This document shows, in pieces, positions 22,903 through 34,840 of a DNA stretch of 64,000 nucleotides (positions are counted from its first letter, which is position 1; every line of letters begins with the position of its first letter). The stretch spans positions 1,418,978 through 1,482,977 of the forward strand of contig CM074808.1 in NCBI GenBank assembly GCA_037447605.1, read 5' to 3'. The notes below the pieces were generated by a model. The model was not told the DNA's origin. It saw only the letters and a list, made by a program, of their open reading frames with translations, and did not search any database. This DNA is from Zygnema circumcarinatum. Taxonomy: Eukaryota > Streptophyta > Zygnematophyceae > Zygnematales > Zygnemataceae. Made by a program: the position numbers and the translations under genes.

Positions 22903-25640
22903 GAGGGAAAAAAAAAGAGAGAGGGAGAGAGGGAAAGGGGGATTGGGAGAGTGAAGGAAGGCAAGATAAAGGGAGAAAAGGGGAAATGGTATTGTTAAAG
23001 GCATATTTCCATTTCACAAAATGTGCTGAGAACACTAGGTAAACGGTTGCTAATAGGAATATGGTACACGGCAATTCAGTGGAGGCAAAAGTAGAATAAC
23101 TCATTACAAGCATTCAAGAAGATTCTGGCGTATGAAAATCATACCTGTGTTTAGAACTTTTTCCTTGATAAGCAACAATGTGGAAAGAGAGGCTCAAAGC
23201 TGAATCCAAGAAGATAGCAGTTGTTGTACCTAAGGATGAGGAACTTGATCTTATAGAGAGTTAGCACTAGAGAAAATTTTGCATGCAATAGCATGAATAT
23301 ACTAAAATAATGCTGCAAAAAACAAGTATAGAGAAAGTTGTATTATAAAAAACCATTTTTTCATCAAAATGGACAGCCTTTTAAGGCAACAAAATTACAG
23401 TTGATAATTTTTGATACAGTTATTCTGCTACGTGGACTTAAGGACTATGGATCGCTATAGAGCATAACAATTGTCACTTTGTACTTTAATTCGAAACAAA
23501 AACCATACATCATGCAAGAGATGTTTCTGTAGGAGGGCACACTTCTCTCCAACCAAAAAAAAAATTGCCTTATTTTCTCTTACTCTATTTTTACATTCTG
23601 TCTTAATAAGGACAGAGAGGACACTTCAAGCCCCGACCATCCTTAGATGGCAAAAAAACTCCTCTTGGATCCATCCACATCGGATGGAGAGGCTTTTGCT
23701 AGACTTTCAGCAATTTTTTTGCGCGGGTAAGTGCTTGTAGAAGAGCCAATTTACGCTCCAAGGCTGCATTGCTCACCTCGAAATCCTAACTGTTATTCAA
23801 CCTTTCACTTATAATAACCCAATCTTGCAGATTGCTTTCCTACTTCTTTTTTTAATTAGAAAAAATGTGCAAATTTTCACTTACATGTTCTTTTTGTAAG
23901 GACCACTGTGACAGCTATATTGTGACTCACGGAATGCCTTTTGACTCGCACTAAATATTGACAAGGAATCGCGATATACAGGCCGCCTGACACTGAAGAG
24001 CGGCTTAGGCTCTTAGAGCGATGCCTTTAAGTTCAGGTAATTGAAAGACTTTGCATGATAATTTGAGTTGCAGATAGTGGGATATGTCTTCATAGTTTGG
24101 GGGGGTTGTATTACTAACAAGAGATCAACAGATGCTAAATCAGTCAAGTATGTGTATACAAACCTTCAAAATTTGCCTATACAAAAGTAAAGTTGCACGT
24201 TGCATATGCGCATTGTAAACACGCATTACATGTACGACATTACCAATGTCACATGCGTGCTTGCTTTACAGCTAATTGGCCCGCCAGATGCGACAAACCC
24301 GCTGAATATCTCTAACATTGACATAGATCAACGGATCAGCTACGTGATGAACCGCCACAGACTAGCATAAGCCATGCAATGTCTCACCATTGGCTAGCTT
24401 TGCTTTCAATCCCTCACGCCCCTGCTTCCAATCCCTCATGCCAGGTTTGTTGAGAGGCGAATGCTTGAGCATTCGACCTGGAAACTGGCATTACAACTCT
24501 CTCTCTCTCCAACCCCGCGTACTACCCGAGTCTACTACTCACGAGTGCCACAAATTGCCCTTGTCTACCTTCAATCTCTTGTCTCTTTTTAGCTTTTACT
24601 AACCCTATTTCAGTGCTAACACTTTGTCAGCTTCACCCTTAACCTCGTTTGACTGTCATCTTTATCTTTTAACCTCTTCTTCAACTCGTCCACAATTAGT
24701 TTATTAGTACTGAGTAATAATTTAAAGGAAATGACAATTAGCTCAAATCTCTTTGATAAACCCCCTAAAAAAATACTGATTTGATGATCATTGTCTAATA
24801 GCTTCTAGGCAATAATAAACCTTTGCATCAAGCTATTGAACCTCTCTACATAATCAATTAATTTTTCATCTTCAAACATTCTCAACTTTCCTAGTTTTGA
24901 ATACAGTGGACATCAATTGTTTGTAATCTCTAGTGATGTCTATAATCATACAACTTGGGCATATAATGTATGAAGTATCATAGTGATCGTAACAATCGTT
25001 ATACGTGACTCTGGCCAATAAAGGTATTTTATTACCTTTCCTAATGATTTCTAAAGGAAAATTTGGGTTAGACTTTTGGAAAAAAAATCAAAGGTTTTTG
25101 AGGCATTCAAAGACTATCAGGTGTAAGCTAAGAATGAGACTAGACTTAAGCTAAAAAACTTACGTTCAAATAATAAAAGTATCAGTCTGAAGAGTTTTCA
25201 GAATATTTAAGCTCTCTCAGAATTAAGCATACGTTTTCAAACCCTAATACACCTCAGCACAATGGTGCCACTAAGGAAAAAAATATAACGCTAGGGAATA
25301 TGGCAAAAACTCTGCAAGTAAGTCTCTTGTGTAAAGATAGTGAGTGTTTTATTCATTTGCATGTTCTTCACTCTAAAATGTCAACTACAAATGAGAGAAC
25401 ATCTGCAGGGGGATCTAATTCTAAACAGAAAAGGACAAAGCTAAACCGCTGTCGTGAGTTCAATCAAACATCATTCTCTGTTCCCGACCAGAATTTCTCA
25501 ATCGAAATAAGTACATTTAGTACAGTCGGGGGTCCTCGTATTTACCGCCCTGAGGAGTGCGTCCCCAAGAATTTCGCCCCGATTTTGCCGAAACCACCTT
25601 TTTGTACGGTAACTTCGTGTGACCGTACTGTTCGTAGTGT
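22903..25640. other. AT-rich, gene-poor stretch
   Basis: It begins with a GA-rich polypurine tract (22903-22985). The rest is AT-rich with many stops in all frames. I see no gene, RNA or clear repeat. The frame opening at 25300 continues into satellite sequence and has no recognisable domain. Confidence 0.4.
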
Positions 25641-25670
25641 CCGTACTAGCCGTACTAGCCGTACTAGCCG
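25641..25670 (+). repeat. 9-bp tandem repeat (CCGTACTAG)3
   Basis: Three perfect copies of CCGTACTAG, followed by a partial one. It lies 85 bp before the second GATAC-type satellite and may belong to the same repeat unit. Confidence 0.8.
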
Positions 25671-25755
25671 TTACGGGCTTACGCAAAACTCACCTAATCT
25701 CCCCGCACGTGCCGCCGTAAGAGGCGCTCGTTCTTCTCCCCTTCTTCTAGACTTC

Positions 25756-25890
25756 GATACGATACGATATTATACGGTACGATATGGTACGATACGAAAC
25801 GCCCCGATACGGTACTATCCGATTCTAGCTGTACGAGTTGTAGTAGCCGATACAGTACGATACGGTACGATATAGTATGGTACGATACGT
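25756..25890 (+). repeat. GATAC-type degenerate satellite, copy 2
   Basis: Repeated GATACGATAC, GGTACGATA and GATACGGTAC motifs in two blocks separated by about 45 bp of unrelated sequence. It has the same composition and phasing as the copy at 20848-20938. Confidence 0.75.
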
Positions 25891-26245
25891 ACGGTCCAAC
25901 ATGAACTCTAACATAATACCGCCCGTCTATTGGTAACACGTACCTCATATATGCAAAATCAATATTTTCGCCTCATATTGGCCAAAACCAGGGTGGAAAA
26001 TATGAGGACCCCTGACTGTATACTAAATTTGAGAATTTAGTACGCTACGGGCTAAGTCTGACCGGTCTTATTTCGCACGCCCGGAAAAAGCCGTTTTCGT
26101 AAGCCCGGAAATTCCGGAACGTTTCGGATAGATTCGGCGGAGCCGCGGATCCCGACCCGAAATTCGTATACGAAAAAGGTGACTTTTCGTATACTGAATT
26201 CGGGAATTTCGTACGCTCCGCGCTAAGTCTGACCCCTCCCCAATA

Positions 26246-26445
26246 GGGGGAGTCAGACCTTCACCATCGCCAAACCAATTTCGTAAGCCTGTCGGGCGAA
26301 TTCAGCATTGGCTAGGTACGCATTTTGGTACGGCTGTGTAAGGCGGAGCCGCGGATCCCGATCTGGAATTCGTACACGAAAGAAATGACTTTTCGTAGAA
26401 GGAATTCGGGAATTTCGTAAGCGATGGTCAAGGTCTGACTCCCCC
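26246..26445. mobile_element. 200-bp TIR element (MITE-like), element A
   Basis: The left end begins GGGGGAGTCAGACCTT and the right end is its reverse complement over about 25 bp with one mismatch. It is flanked by CAATA (26241-26245) and TAATA (26446-26450), a likely 5-bp target duplication with one change. The inside contains a copy of an approximately 75-bp unit (CGGAGCCGCGGATCCCGA ... GAATTCGGGAATTTCGTA at 26344-26420) that is also present outside at 26134-26212. No coding sequence. Confidence 0.75.
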
Positions 26446-26450
26446 TAATA

Positions 26451-27022
26451 GGGGGTGTCAGACTTAAAAAATTCTCGTAATACTAAAAATTCGATATTCG
26501 TAACATTTCGAGTCAACGTTAGTAAAACTAAAATTCTCGAGCGTAGTTTTTCGCACTCGCGGCGCGGTCCTGTTCGCACTCCGCGATCGCCGTCTTCGCA
26601 CTTCTCCAAACGCCGTCTTCGCAACTTCGCCCTCGCGCGGGGCCCTCAAACTTAGAAACAGCGCCGGCGCGGCGCGCTTCTTGTCGTTGTGTCGTGTTGC
26701 GCGTCACGGGCGGGCGCGGGGCCGCGGGCGAGGGCGGGAAAACAACCATGACGTCACGTTGACGCGATTTTCGCCAGTATTTTCTTCGCACGTCCATTTC
26801 GGCGCCTCTTTTGGGTGCGAACAAAATCGTGCGAAGAAGTGCCCTTTTTAGTAAACCCCACGGGTCAATCTTCGCAACGTTGACCCGTTGACTTAGCACA
26901 GTTGACTTCCGTTCGGTTCGGTTTAGGTTCGGGAGCGCGATGATTTTTAGTACTTAGTAACCTCGATTCTCGTAATACTAAAAACTCGATATTCGTAACA
27001 TTTTGTTAAGTCTGACACCCCC
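26451..27022. mobile_element. 572-bp TIR element (MITE-like), element B
   Basis: The left end GGGGGTGTCAGACTTAA and the right end TTAAGTCTGACACCCCC are perfect inverted repeats. TAATA flanks both sides (26446-26450 and 27023-27027). Just inside each end is a 37-39 bp direct repeat in the same orientation, TCTCGTAATACTAAAAA followed by TCGATATTCGTAACATTT with one or two changes (26472-26508 and 26964-27001). The centre (26540-26900) is very GC- and CpG-rich. The right end lies about 150 bp upstream of the M16 gene's start codon. The termini match those of element A, so both probably used the same transposase, which is not in the window. Confidence 0.8.
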
Positions 27023-27173
27023 TAATATTTCGACTTCGTACAGGTACTTGAAGCCCCGGTGCCGAGCCTCCGCCGAACCGCCGTTCCGAGGTCCGGAGAA
27101 CGCCGCCCTGCTCTGTTCCCGACGCATACTTAGTCCACTCTGCTTTTGGCAGGATACGTTTTTAAGGGGAGGC

Positions 27174-30100
27174 ATGGCGACTCCTGCAGGTGCCGTCGTG
27201 CGGCCATGGATTCCGTGCTCTGTTTCTCATACGGTGGCTGAAACCGTGTCAGAAGCGCGGCGGTACACGCCCTTTCTTGGAACTGCAGTAACCAGCTATG
27301 TGCATAGGTTCCGGTTCTTGCTGGTTCCCCATCCGGCAGTGACTCGGTCGCAAAGGCATATAGTTTGCAGGCAGAAATCCAACAGCATGAACGAGAAATT
27401 TGACAGACTAATGGACTGTTTGAATTTGGCTTTTGAAGACCTGCTTTCGATGAAGAATGTTGCAAAAAAGGTTCCTCGCAGGAAGCTCAGCGCAAATGCA
27501 GAAAGGTTGTCAGTAAAGTATGACTCAGAGTTGCTGCAGAGTGCATTGCCATCTATGCTTTTTAAGCGAGTTACAACAAGTGTAGTTTTGGCAGCGCTTT
27601 TTACTGCTTCCCAGCCCTTCAGCTGGTGAGTTAAACATAAGAATCATACTAAATAAAGAAAAGAAATGGATGTGATTTCAGAACTCCTATCCTTTCGTTT
27701 TGAATGTCTTGGAGAATAAGGAATTGACACCCGAAGTAACGTCGATGACACTATCAATTTCGTCGCCGCAATGGACATTGAGACTCAAAGTCAACGGAAT
27801 AGTTTAAAGACTATCAATAACTAAGCACCGAAGTTTATGTACATGCAGTATGGCGTCGGAAGGTAGTACGCAACATAGCACTTCGATTGCGTCCCAGGCT
27901 CCGTCGAACGTCTTCGACCTGCCACCGATCCCTACTGAATTCCCTTCTCTACGAGATCTTACTTTGCCCCCCTATGAGAAGGTGAAACATCCAATGTTTC
28001 TTTGTTGCGCAATCATGCTTATAGCATCACCAATCTGATGCAGTGATTAATGATAATGTCGTCACGGGACCAAAGTGGATACTTGAACGTTAGTTTGCCG
28101 TCAGCCCACTTCTAAAGTTGCTTTATTTTGCTGTATAACTGTTTCTTTGTTTCTGTAATCTTGATTTTGCTTCTCTGGAACCCGAATATGCTCAAGCTAG
28201 TCATAACAAGAGTTGTCCGCTACTGACAGGTTGTACTGCCCAATGGACTTCGTGTCCTCCTCTTGGAAGATCACGAACTTGGCCTGGTTAGTGCTCTTCC
28301 AAAAGTTTAACCTCGCTGGAATCGCACATGAAAATGGCAAGCAGAATACGTGCCCTGCTGACTGCGTACTATCAGCGTAGGTAAAAAGGGAATATTTTGA
28401 AAGTGTGATAGCGTGTAACTCGTTGGATTGACGATGGTTATTCACGTCAGCCTTGGGAATGGCAAGTTGATAAGTGGTTCTGTTCAAAAATTCCAGTCGC
28501 AGGATTCCACTTCAAGAATTTTTTAGCTACTCATGACCATTCCATTCGATTGTTGCAGAACTTTCTTTAATTATTGGACGGAAGCTATCTTGATTGTCTA
28601 AAGCAGGTGGGAGGCCAGCTCTTGGTCAGAGGTGGGGGCAAAGCCGAACCTGCAGATAAGGTGCGAGGTGTCCTTAGTCGTCCTGCTTACAAACTGCTGA
28701 CACAGCCTTTGTACATCTTTGCTGTTCGCCATATCGTTGCCAACACTAGCATAACGAAATTATGAGCCAGCCTATTCTGATCCTCAGTGTTTGTTAATTT
28801 TCACCTATGTGTTATGGCATGTCCTAGCCTCGACCGCCGTTCAGATATGCCTGATAGCTTTCTGTCTTCCTTGGTTCTGAACTGTTCTCCTCTTGAGATG
28901 ATTAGAACAGGGCTTTGCCTCTTTAGATTCTTGTATATGTATGCCCATCATACTGCCGCAGTGGTATGCTCAGCCAACTTAATTATTCAATTGCCTGGCG
29001 GAAACATAATGGACTTTAACTTGATGCAATGCATTAGCAAACACGAGGATAACCTATTGTGCCCGGGGAGGCAGGAAAAGAGAGGACAATACTCGAAGAG
29101 AGGCTTACACATTTTGACAATATGCAGCTAAAGGCAGTTTTGTAACGTACCTAGATAATCGAAGCTGTCTGATGAATGGGAATGTCCAGAAACTTAAAGA
29201 GTTAAAAATGACATTGCCTGCCAGAGGCGTTTGTTTATACCTAAATGGTTGTGATCTATGCATGGTTCGGACGTACAGGTGGGCCTTGCTGCAATAACAG
29301 GGGCTGTTCAGCGGGCCGGTGGAAGTGTTCAACATCCTGGAGATGCTCTCAACATCCAGCTTGAGGTAAGGGGAGCTGCCTACATACCCTTCTCCTGAAT
29401 AAACCTTTTCGCCAATAGTAATTTGAGATTACTTTTATGCTAGTTATGACTTTCTATGTTAATAGTCCTGTTTTTCTACAAATAATTCATGAAAACAATG
29501 CTTACTACCATTGTAGTCAGCATTTAGTAGCGGTTTAGTAGGGAGGTCTAGTAGCCCATGGCACTAGACACCATGGCCCATGGTACTCTTTTTTTTTCTT
29601 TTTCTTCGATACTTGCAATGGGACCCTGAAAGGCCATGGCGGCGCGAATTGAAGCTGGAGCGGGAGTTTCAGAGATGAGCGTCGCTTTTCGGTGTTTGAA
29701 AGAGGATTTTACGGACGTCTTTACTCTTTTCACTGATGGTACGTGAATCATGGATACCTGTGCGAGGTAAGCCGACCATCATGCTCAAACTTTATGTTGC
29801 CCTTTTTTTTTCTTGTTATAGGATGCACTTACTTCATACAAGAAAGCCATTGGTGCTGAGGAAAAATGCTTTTGCTATCACATTTTGTTCAAATGGACAT
29901 TCAGACCACCAAAGCAGTGTGGGAACATTTGCACGTGGTTTTCCGCTGTCATACAAAGGTGGCGTTCTAATTTGTTGCCTTGCGGTGCGGTTGCGCAGTT
30001 GTCCGCAGGCCTTTGATGCCGCAGGACAAGGTGGCCTTGGTGAAGAGTCAGCTGCTCGGAGTTCTCTCACGCCGAAATGATGATGTGCGCAAATTAGTGT

Positions 30101-32786
30101 GCGCTCCCCTCAGCTGCTAAACTTTGTGTAATCACTAGTTCAACCTGTAGGTTGTCGCAAATCCTGAAGCTGCAAGTCTCACCTGTGTTCATATCCATCC
30201 TTTTTTAGCTGTGGCGAGAGTCGTCATGTCTGCTGCTTCTTTTCACACCTGGAGGTGCTGATTCTCAGCCAGGAGGTGTAGCCCAACGGGAATTGCCGAA
30301 GCTTTTATACGGAGCAAGCAGCCCATATGCGCGGGTGCCTGAGGCAGCAGGAGTGAAGTCCATCACCCAAGAGGATCTGCAAGCTTTTCATGCAGCCAAT
30401 TTCCGGTGCGCTTTGCTCCCCTATAGCTACAGAATATCTCTAATTTTAAATGATACCACCAACTTGAATTGAACACAGGTCCCTTTCTTGCTGCTCCGCA
30501 ATCATCGTTGCGCTCTCATGCTCCTCTGAAGGGGCAACGTGTTGGTCATCTTGGGTGCATCAAGTGTGCAAGCATCCAGCAAGCGCAACGTGTTTCTGCA
30601 TTACGTCCGCTGGCAATTATGCGTTTGCACTCTTTATGCGTTGCATTTCATTGCAGTTTATAGGACTTGCTTTTTTTGGCTTGCTTGCAGTTTATATCAT
30701 GCTATGTTCATTGAAGGTACTGAAGTCTAATACTGGCTTGCAGGCCTGATCAAGCAGTACTGGGCATATGGGGAGATTTTGAACCCGCAACAGCAAAATT
30801 GCTCGTTGAAGAGTTCTTTGGGGACTGGTCTCCTGCCCCCTCATCACTTACTGTAGGCGGAATGTTGGCATCTGACGGCATGCAAGCGGCTGCTGTAGAG
30901 AAAGGTCTGAGTGAGCAGCCAGCTGCCATTTATCTTCTTGATCGCCCTGGACTCACGCAGGGGTCAGTATATGGCCCTTTTTGTCTTGTGTATATCTGTC
31001 TTCACTTTACATGAAAGTTTGGTCAATTCAGTTTTCTAAATATTTATCATGGAGGTTGCATCTAGGTATCAGACAATGAGCCCATTAACGTAGAAGATAC
31101 TCCGAGGGCTAGCAATATCTGATTTTTGTAGCTTCATTATCTCCTTTCTCAGTCTTTAGTCGACGGTTGCTCCGTCGTCTGCAGTTGGGCAGAACTCAAT
31201 TGCCTCTTTAAACTTGCCCTTATAGTCTGACCTATCATTTCTGCTGGATATCTGCATAAGCAGATATGTGCGCATATCTGAGCTTGGCACCACGTTGGCG
31301 GACCCCGACGTGTTCGTACTGGATGTGCTAAACTCGATGCTGAATGGTTTTGGAGGTCGCCTATTTGACCAGGTGAGAGAACACGTATATGCTGTGTTCT
31401 TTTTATCAAGCAGTGCTTTGCCCGGTGAATTCTGAAACCACTTGATGCTGAAGATCTGATGGGAACTTTTGTCAGGTTCGCTCGCGACAAGGCCTCGCAT
31501 ATTCCGTGTACGGCGGCTGGGCACCAGCTGTAGAGCATCGGGTGTGCCTCATCCCAAAAATCTCGGGGCTTGTTTTTTTGGGTTTATGAACTGAACTGTG
31601 CAGATTTAGAAATTCCTCTTTTGATTAAGCGGGTCGTAATTTCCTCTATAGTGAGAGAAAGAAATACATGTTAGCATAATGATTACCAAAAATGATTTCT
31701 CTGTGCTATTTGTATCAAGCTGCCCAACTTAACCTGTTTTTTCGTTGTCGGGCAGGGTTCGTTTGTGGCCGGCGGCGAGACGCGGGTGGATTCCGTGCCG
31801 CAATTTGTGCGCGCTGTGCAGCGCGTCTTGGCGGACCTCACCGTGGAGCCTCCCTCTGAAGGTGAGGATAGATGCGACTTCAGAAATGAGAGAGAGGGAG
31901 GGAGAGCTTGGGGAGGGAGGAGCTTAGGGGGGAGCTTAGGGAGGGACCGTGTTGTCGTTTCCTTTCGTGCATACGGTCATGAACAAGTTTTTTTTAAACT
32001 GTGTCTGGATTAATTGTTGATGGACTAGAGGCTGGTTGTCATAATGACTCGTTGTTCCTAGAACTTTGTGCCTTTGTTTGCGATATATATCGGAGGAAGT
32101 TCGCTCAAAACCTGGCGTCGATTTTGCATGGCAGCATTCCACAGGGAGGAGTTGTTTTGAAGCTCAGCTCTGCGAGAGTTTTGTTGACTCCTTCAGTGGG
32201 GGGGGTCTGCAGAGGAATTGGCGCAGGCAAAAGATGCAGCCTTGAATTCCTTCGTCTTCAACTTTGTAGATTCGTAAGTAGCAGCCTAAAGCATATCCAG
32301 GGAGAGAATGGTTTTGTTCGAAGTGGGTTAAGGGGATCCCCCACAGTAGCTTTTGCCTGCTGAGCACTGCAGGGCCTGGCAGTCCTTTCTTTGATTTATG
32401 CGGACCATTACATCTCGTGCGTCTTTGAGGAGATTTATTACTTGTGAACCAAACGCGGAGCATTTTGAGCTTGATGTCACAATGGGGAGGCTTGCATTCT
32501 GCCTTCTTCTAACATAGTGCTCTGTTGTTTTCTGGCAAAATGCAGTGGTTCTCAGCTGAGCCGAATAATGACGTATGAGCTGTTTGGCGTGGACCAAGAT
32601 TTTCTTTTCAAGTACAAGCGCGCAGTGGAGCAAACCACGAGGGAAGATGTGCTGCGTGCGGCCCAACGCCACCTGCACCCCGGCAAGCAGCTCGTGCTTG
32701 TGGTCACGGATGCCAAGACTGTTCGGAAGGAATTGGAGTCTTCACTTGACTTGCCAATCGTTGACTTAAGTCTGGACGATAGTTGA
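27174..32786 (+). CDS. M16 peptidase-family protein lacking the HxxEH zinc site
   Basis: Exons: 27174-27625, 27849-27981, 28230-28286, 28607-28660, 29279-29365, 29633-29738, 29999-30084, 30269-30405, 30744-30962, 31264-31372, 31476-31541, 31756-31861, 32213-32273, 32546-32786; total 1914 bp, in frame, 637 aa. The first 150 residues are Arg/Ser-rich with few acids and end in a hydrophobic run (SVVLAALFTASQPFS), which suggests an organelle-targeting peptide or membrane anchor. The M16 fold follows: LPPYEKVVLPNGLRVLLLED, VRGGGKAEPADKVGLA, RRNDD, LYGASSPYARVPE, VLGIWGDFEPA, RLFDQVRSRQGLAYSVYGGW. Where active members have HxxEH after the 'GLA' strand this has AAITGAVQRAGGS, so it should not bind zinc there. 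It resembles the inactive partner of M16 heterodimers. The in-frame ATG at 27003 lies inside element B, so 27174 is preferred. Confidence 0.85.
31887..31946 (+). repeat. G-rich purine tract in M16 intron
   Basis: Runs of GAGAGAGGGAGGGAG and three GGAGCTTAGGG-like units follow the donor of exon 12. The tract could form a quadruplex. No function is evident. Confidence 0.6.
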
Positions 32787-33521
32787 AGTTTGTAGTACTG
32801 ATCCGCAAAGCTCGCTCTGCTGCTCATTTGTTCATACAACTGTGTGATAGATGTTTGCATGTGTTGATTTGTCAACGGAGCTGTCCCATGCCTGGCCTGT
32901 GCTCAAGGCCGCTTATGCAGGGGGGGGTGCAGTCTGCAGGGGAAAGCGACAGGTCTGGAAAGGCAGTGCTCAAACAATGCTTAACTGTGCTTTCATTGTT
33001 TATATGTTTCCCGTACAATTTTTCTGCACAATGGAGAATCTTTGGCCGTTATAAAGGTAGCTTGACATTGGTTTGATTGCAGTTTTAGGTTGTGTAGAGT
33101 GGGTGGCTGCTTCTTGTTCGTGGCTTCGCTACATGATGAGACTGAAGACCTCTTCAAAATCTGAAGAAAAGTCCACAAAGAAATGCCGCTTGCGATAGGG
33201 CGTTTCCTTTTTTGTTATCATTTGCAACGAACCTTGGCCTCACGCTTCTGGTGCATCTCTCTCCATGCGAGAGGGATATCTGATACTCCTAACTGCGTTA
33301 TATTGTAAGTTCACGTCGGAATTACAACATTCTTTTATTGGATGCTTGAAACCAAATCTCGCCTAAGTTCCTTACCCAGTGGAAGGACTATACCACCACC
33401 AAGAAACGTGCCCCACACTTCTTAATTCAAACATCTTCCTCGCCAAGTGTGACTCCACCAATCAAAATTACAAACACCAATCTTCCATGAATCACCACAA
33501 TTGCAATCGTATACCCCCACA

Positions 33522-33569
33522 CCCCCCCCCCCCCCCNNNNNNNNNNCCCCCCCCCCCCCCCCCCCCCCC
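33522..33569. other. Assembly gap inside a poly-C run
   Basis: Ten N (33537-33546) lie between long C homopolymers. This is a sequencing or assembly artefact at a hard homopolymer; the true length is unknown. Frames read through it are meaningless. Confidence 0.95.
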
Positions 33570-33619
33570 TTCAACCCACTAGCGAAAGTGGCACAAGCTC
33601 TTCTTGGGTTTCAATGGAG

Positions 33620-33980
33620 CGGCCTTGGCCTGCATGCATGCATGCATGCAAACCCTAACCCTAATTGCTTCCACCACGTCGTGGTTTTCTCTTGCCCGGC
33701 CGGCCGTACAGCGGCGGGCGACCCGCCCGGCCCGATCCTACCCGGCGGGCGGACAGTACTTCTCGAGCTCGAGGGGAGCGCAGTGTGCTTTGGAGTCCAG
33801 CGCCCTCCGACTGACTACTGGACTGGTCGCCAGCCAGCAAGCGCCCGGACTCGCTCGTCTCCTCCTCGCGGCCAGAATTAGGGCAAAGCTCGCGCGCATT
33901 TTCGGGCGCTGGACGCCGTGTCGCCTGACTGGCACGAACAAGGGGCAGCGCAAAAGCTCTGGAGCAGCAAGAGAGTAAGC
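33620..33980 (+). promoter_or_regulatory. GC-rich promoter/5' UTR of NOT2 gene with telo-box
   Basis: A (TGCA)n stretch runs into AAACCCTAACCCTAA at 33650-33664, a telo-box often found in plant promoters of translation and housekeeping genes. It is followed by 300 bp of GC-rich sequence ending in AGAGA|GTAAGC near 33975, a good donor for a non-coding first exon of the NOT2 gene. The role is inferred from position. Confidence 0.4.
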
Positions 33981-34840
33981 AGTTTTTTTCTCTGCATTTC
34001 TCGAAGGGCTACCTGCTGTATGAGGGACGTCTGCATTTCGACTCGGCAGGTATCTTTTGGCTGGGCCGATTAAAGAAGCCAGCGCGCATTCTTGCTGTTG
34101 TCAAAGAACTCGACTTTTGTGTCAAGACCTGACCATGTCAGCCCTGGGTTGCATGAGACTTTCGTATGTAATCGTTCATTGTTTCAGAAGTAACTCAGCC
34201 GCCGGCCAGGACTGATCGAAAGCGGGCTATCTTCTATGAGTCTGTCGTCCGGATAACGATTGTATCTGCCAACTCGTCGTGCACAGCATTAGGGTTCAGC
34301 TGGACAGAGGGGAGGGCGTCAGGCTTGGTTCCTGTAAACGGCGCTGTGCCATTGCGTGGAAAATTTTGGTCGACCAAGCTCGTTTGAAGTTTCAGCAATT
34401 GATACATAGGAATACCGTTATTTAGGGTTATCCATGTTTTTTTCTTGACTGGTCTTACTTTTAGTTGAACATGTCTTCCCATTTCGCCACCGCTCCTGGA
34501 GTTCCATGTACAGGCATGTAACTTTTTCAGCTCTCTTGTTACGTGATGTAGTTCGCTTATCCTGCGCTTTTTGGATATGCAGGTTCTGTCTCTGGTGAGC
34601 ATGCGGGAAAATTGTTTCAGCAAACACCGAAATGCCAGATAGTCTTTCAACTGTTTTTCGATCATGTTCTTCCCGTTTCGTCAGGAGGGTAACGTCAAAG
34701 AGGTTTGTACTCTATAATCGGCTATCCGGTAGACCTAAACGTTCTGTGTTCGAACAATGCAGTCTCTTCTGGAAGTATTTCTTCCTTCAGCTATGTAGAA
34801 GGGAGTTCTCAGTTTTCAGTTGCACTGCTGTTCGCAGTCT

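Noticed and set aside
24390-24602. 70-codon plus-strand frame in the AT-rich stretch
   Set aside because: Short, isolated and without splice partners or similarity.
25300-25875. 191-codon plus-strand frame
   Set aside because: The second half encodes the 9-bp and GATAC repeats (SRTSRTSR, RYGTIR), and the first half has no recognisable domain.
26528-26899. 123-codon minus-strand frame inside element B
   Set aside because: It lies in a CpG-dense block where stop codons are rare. Arg/Ala-rich composition and no transposase motif argue for a chance frame.
27003-27173. Upstream in-frame ATG for the M16 gene
   Set aside because: It lies within the end of TIR element B, so a start there would include transposon sequence; the ATG at 27174 is simpler.
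28787-29131. 114-codon frame in an M16 intron
   Set aside because: It sits between two confirmed in-phase exons and has no family similarity.
33379-33978. Frames through the poly-C/N block and the GC-rich stretch after it
   Set aside because: Proline runs come from the homopolymer and gap; the following part fits a promoter or leader.
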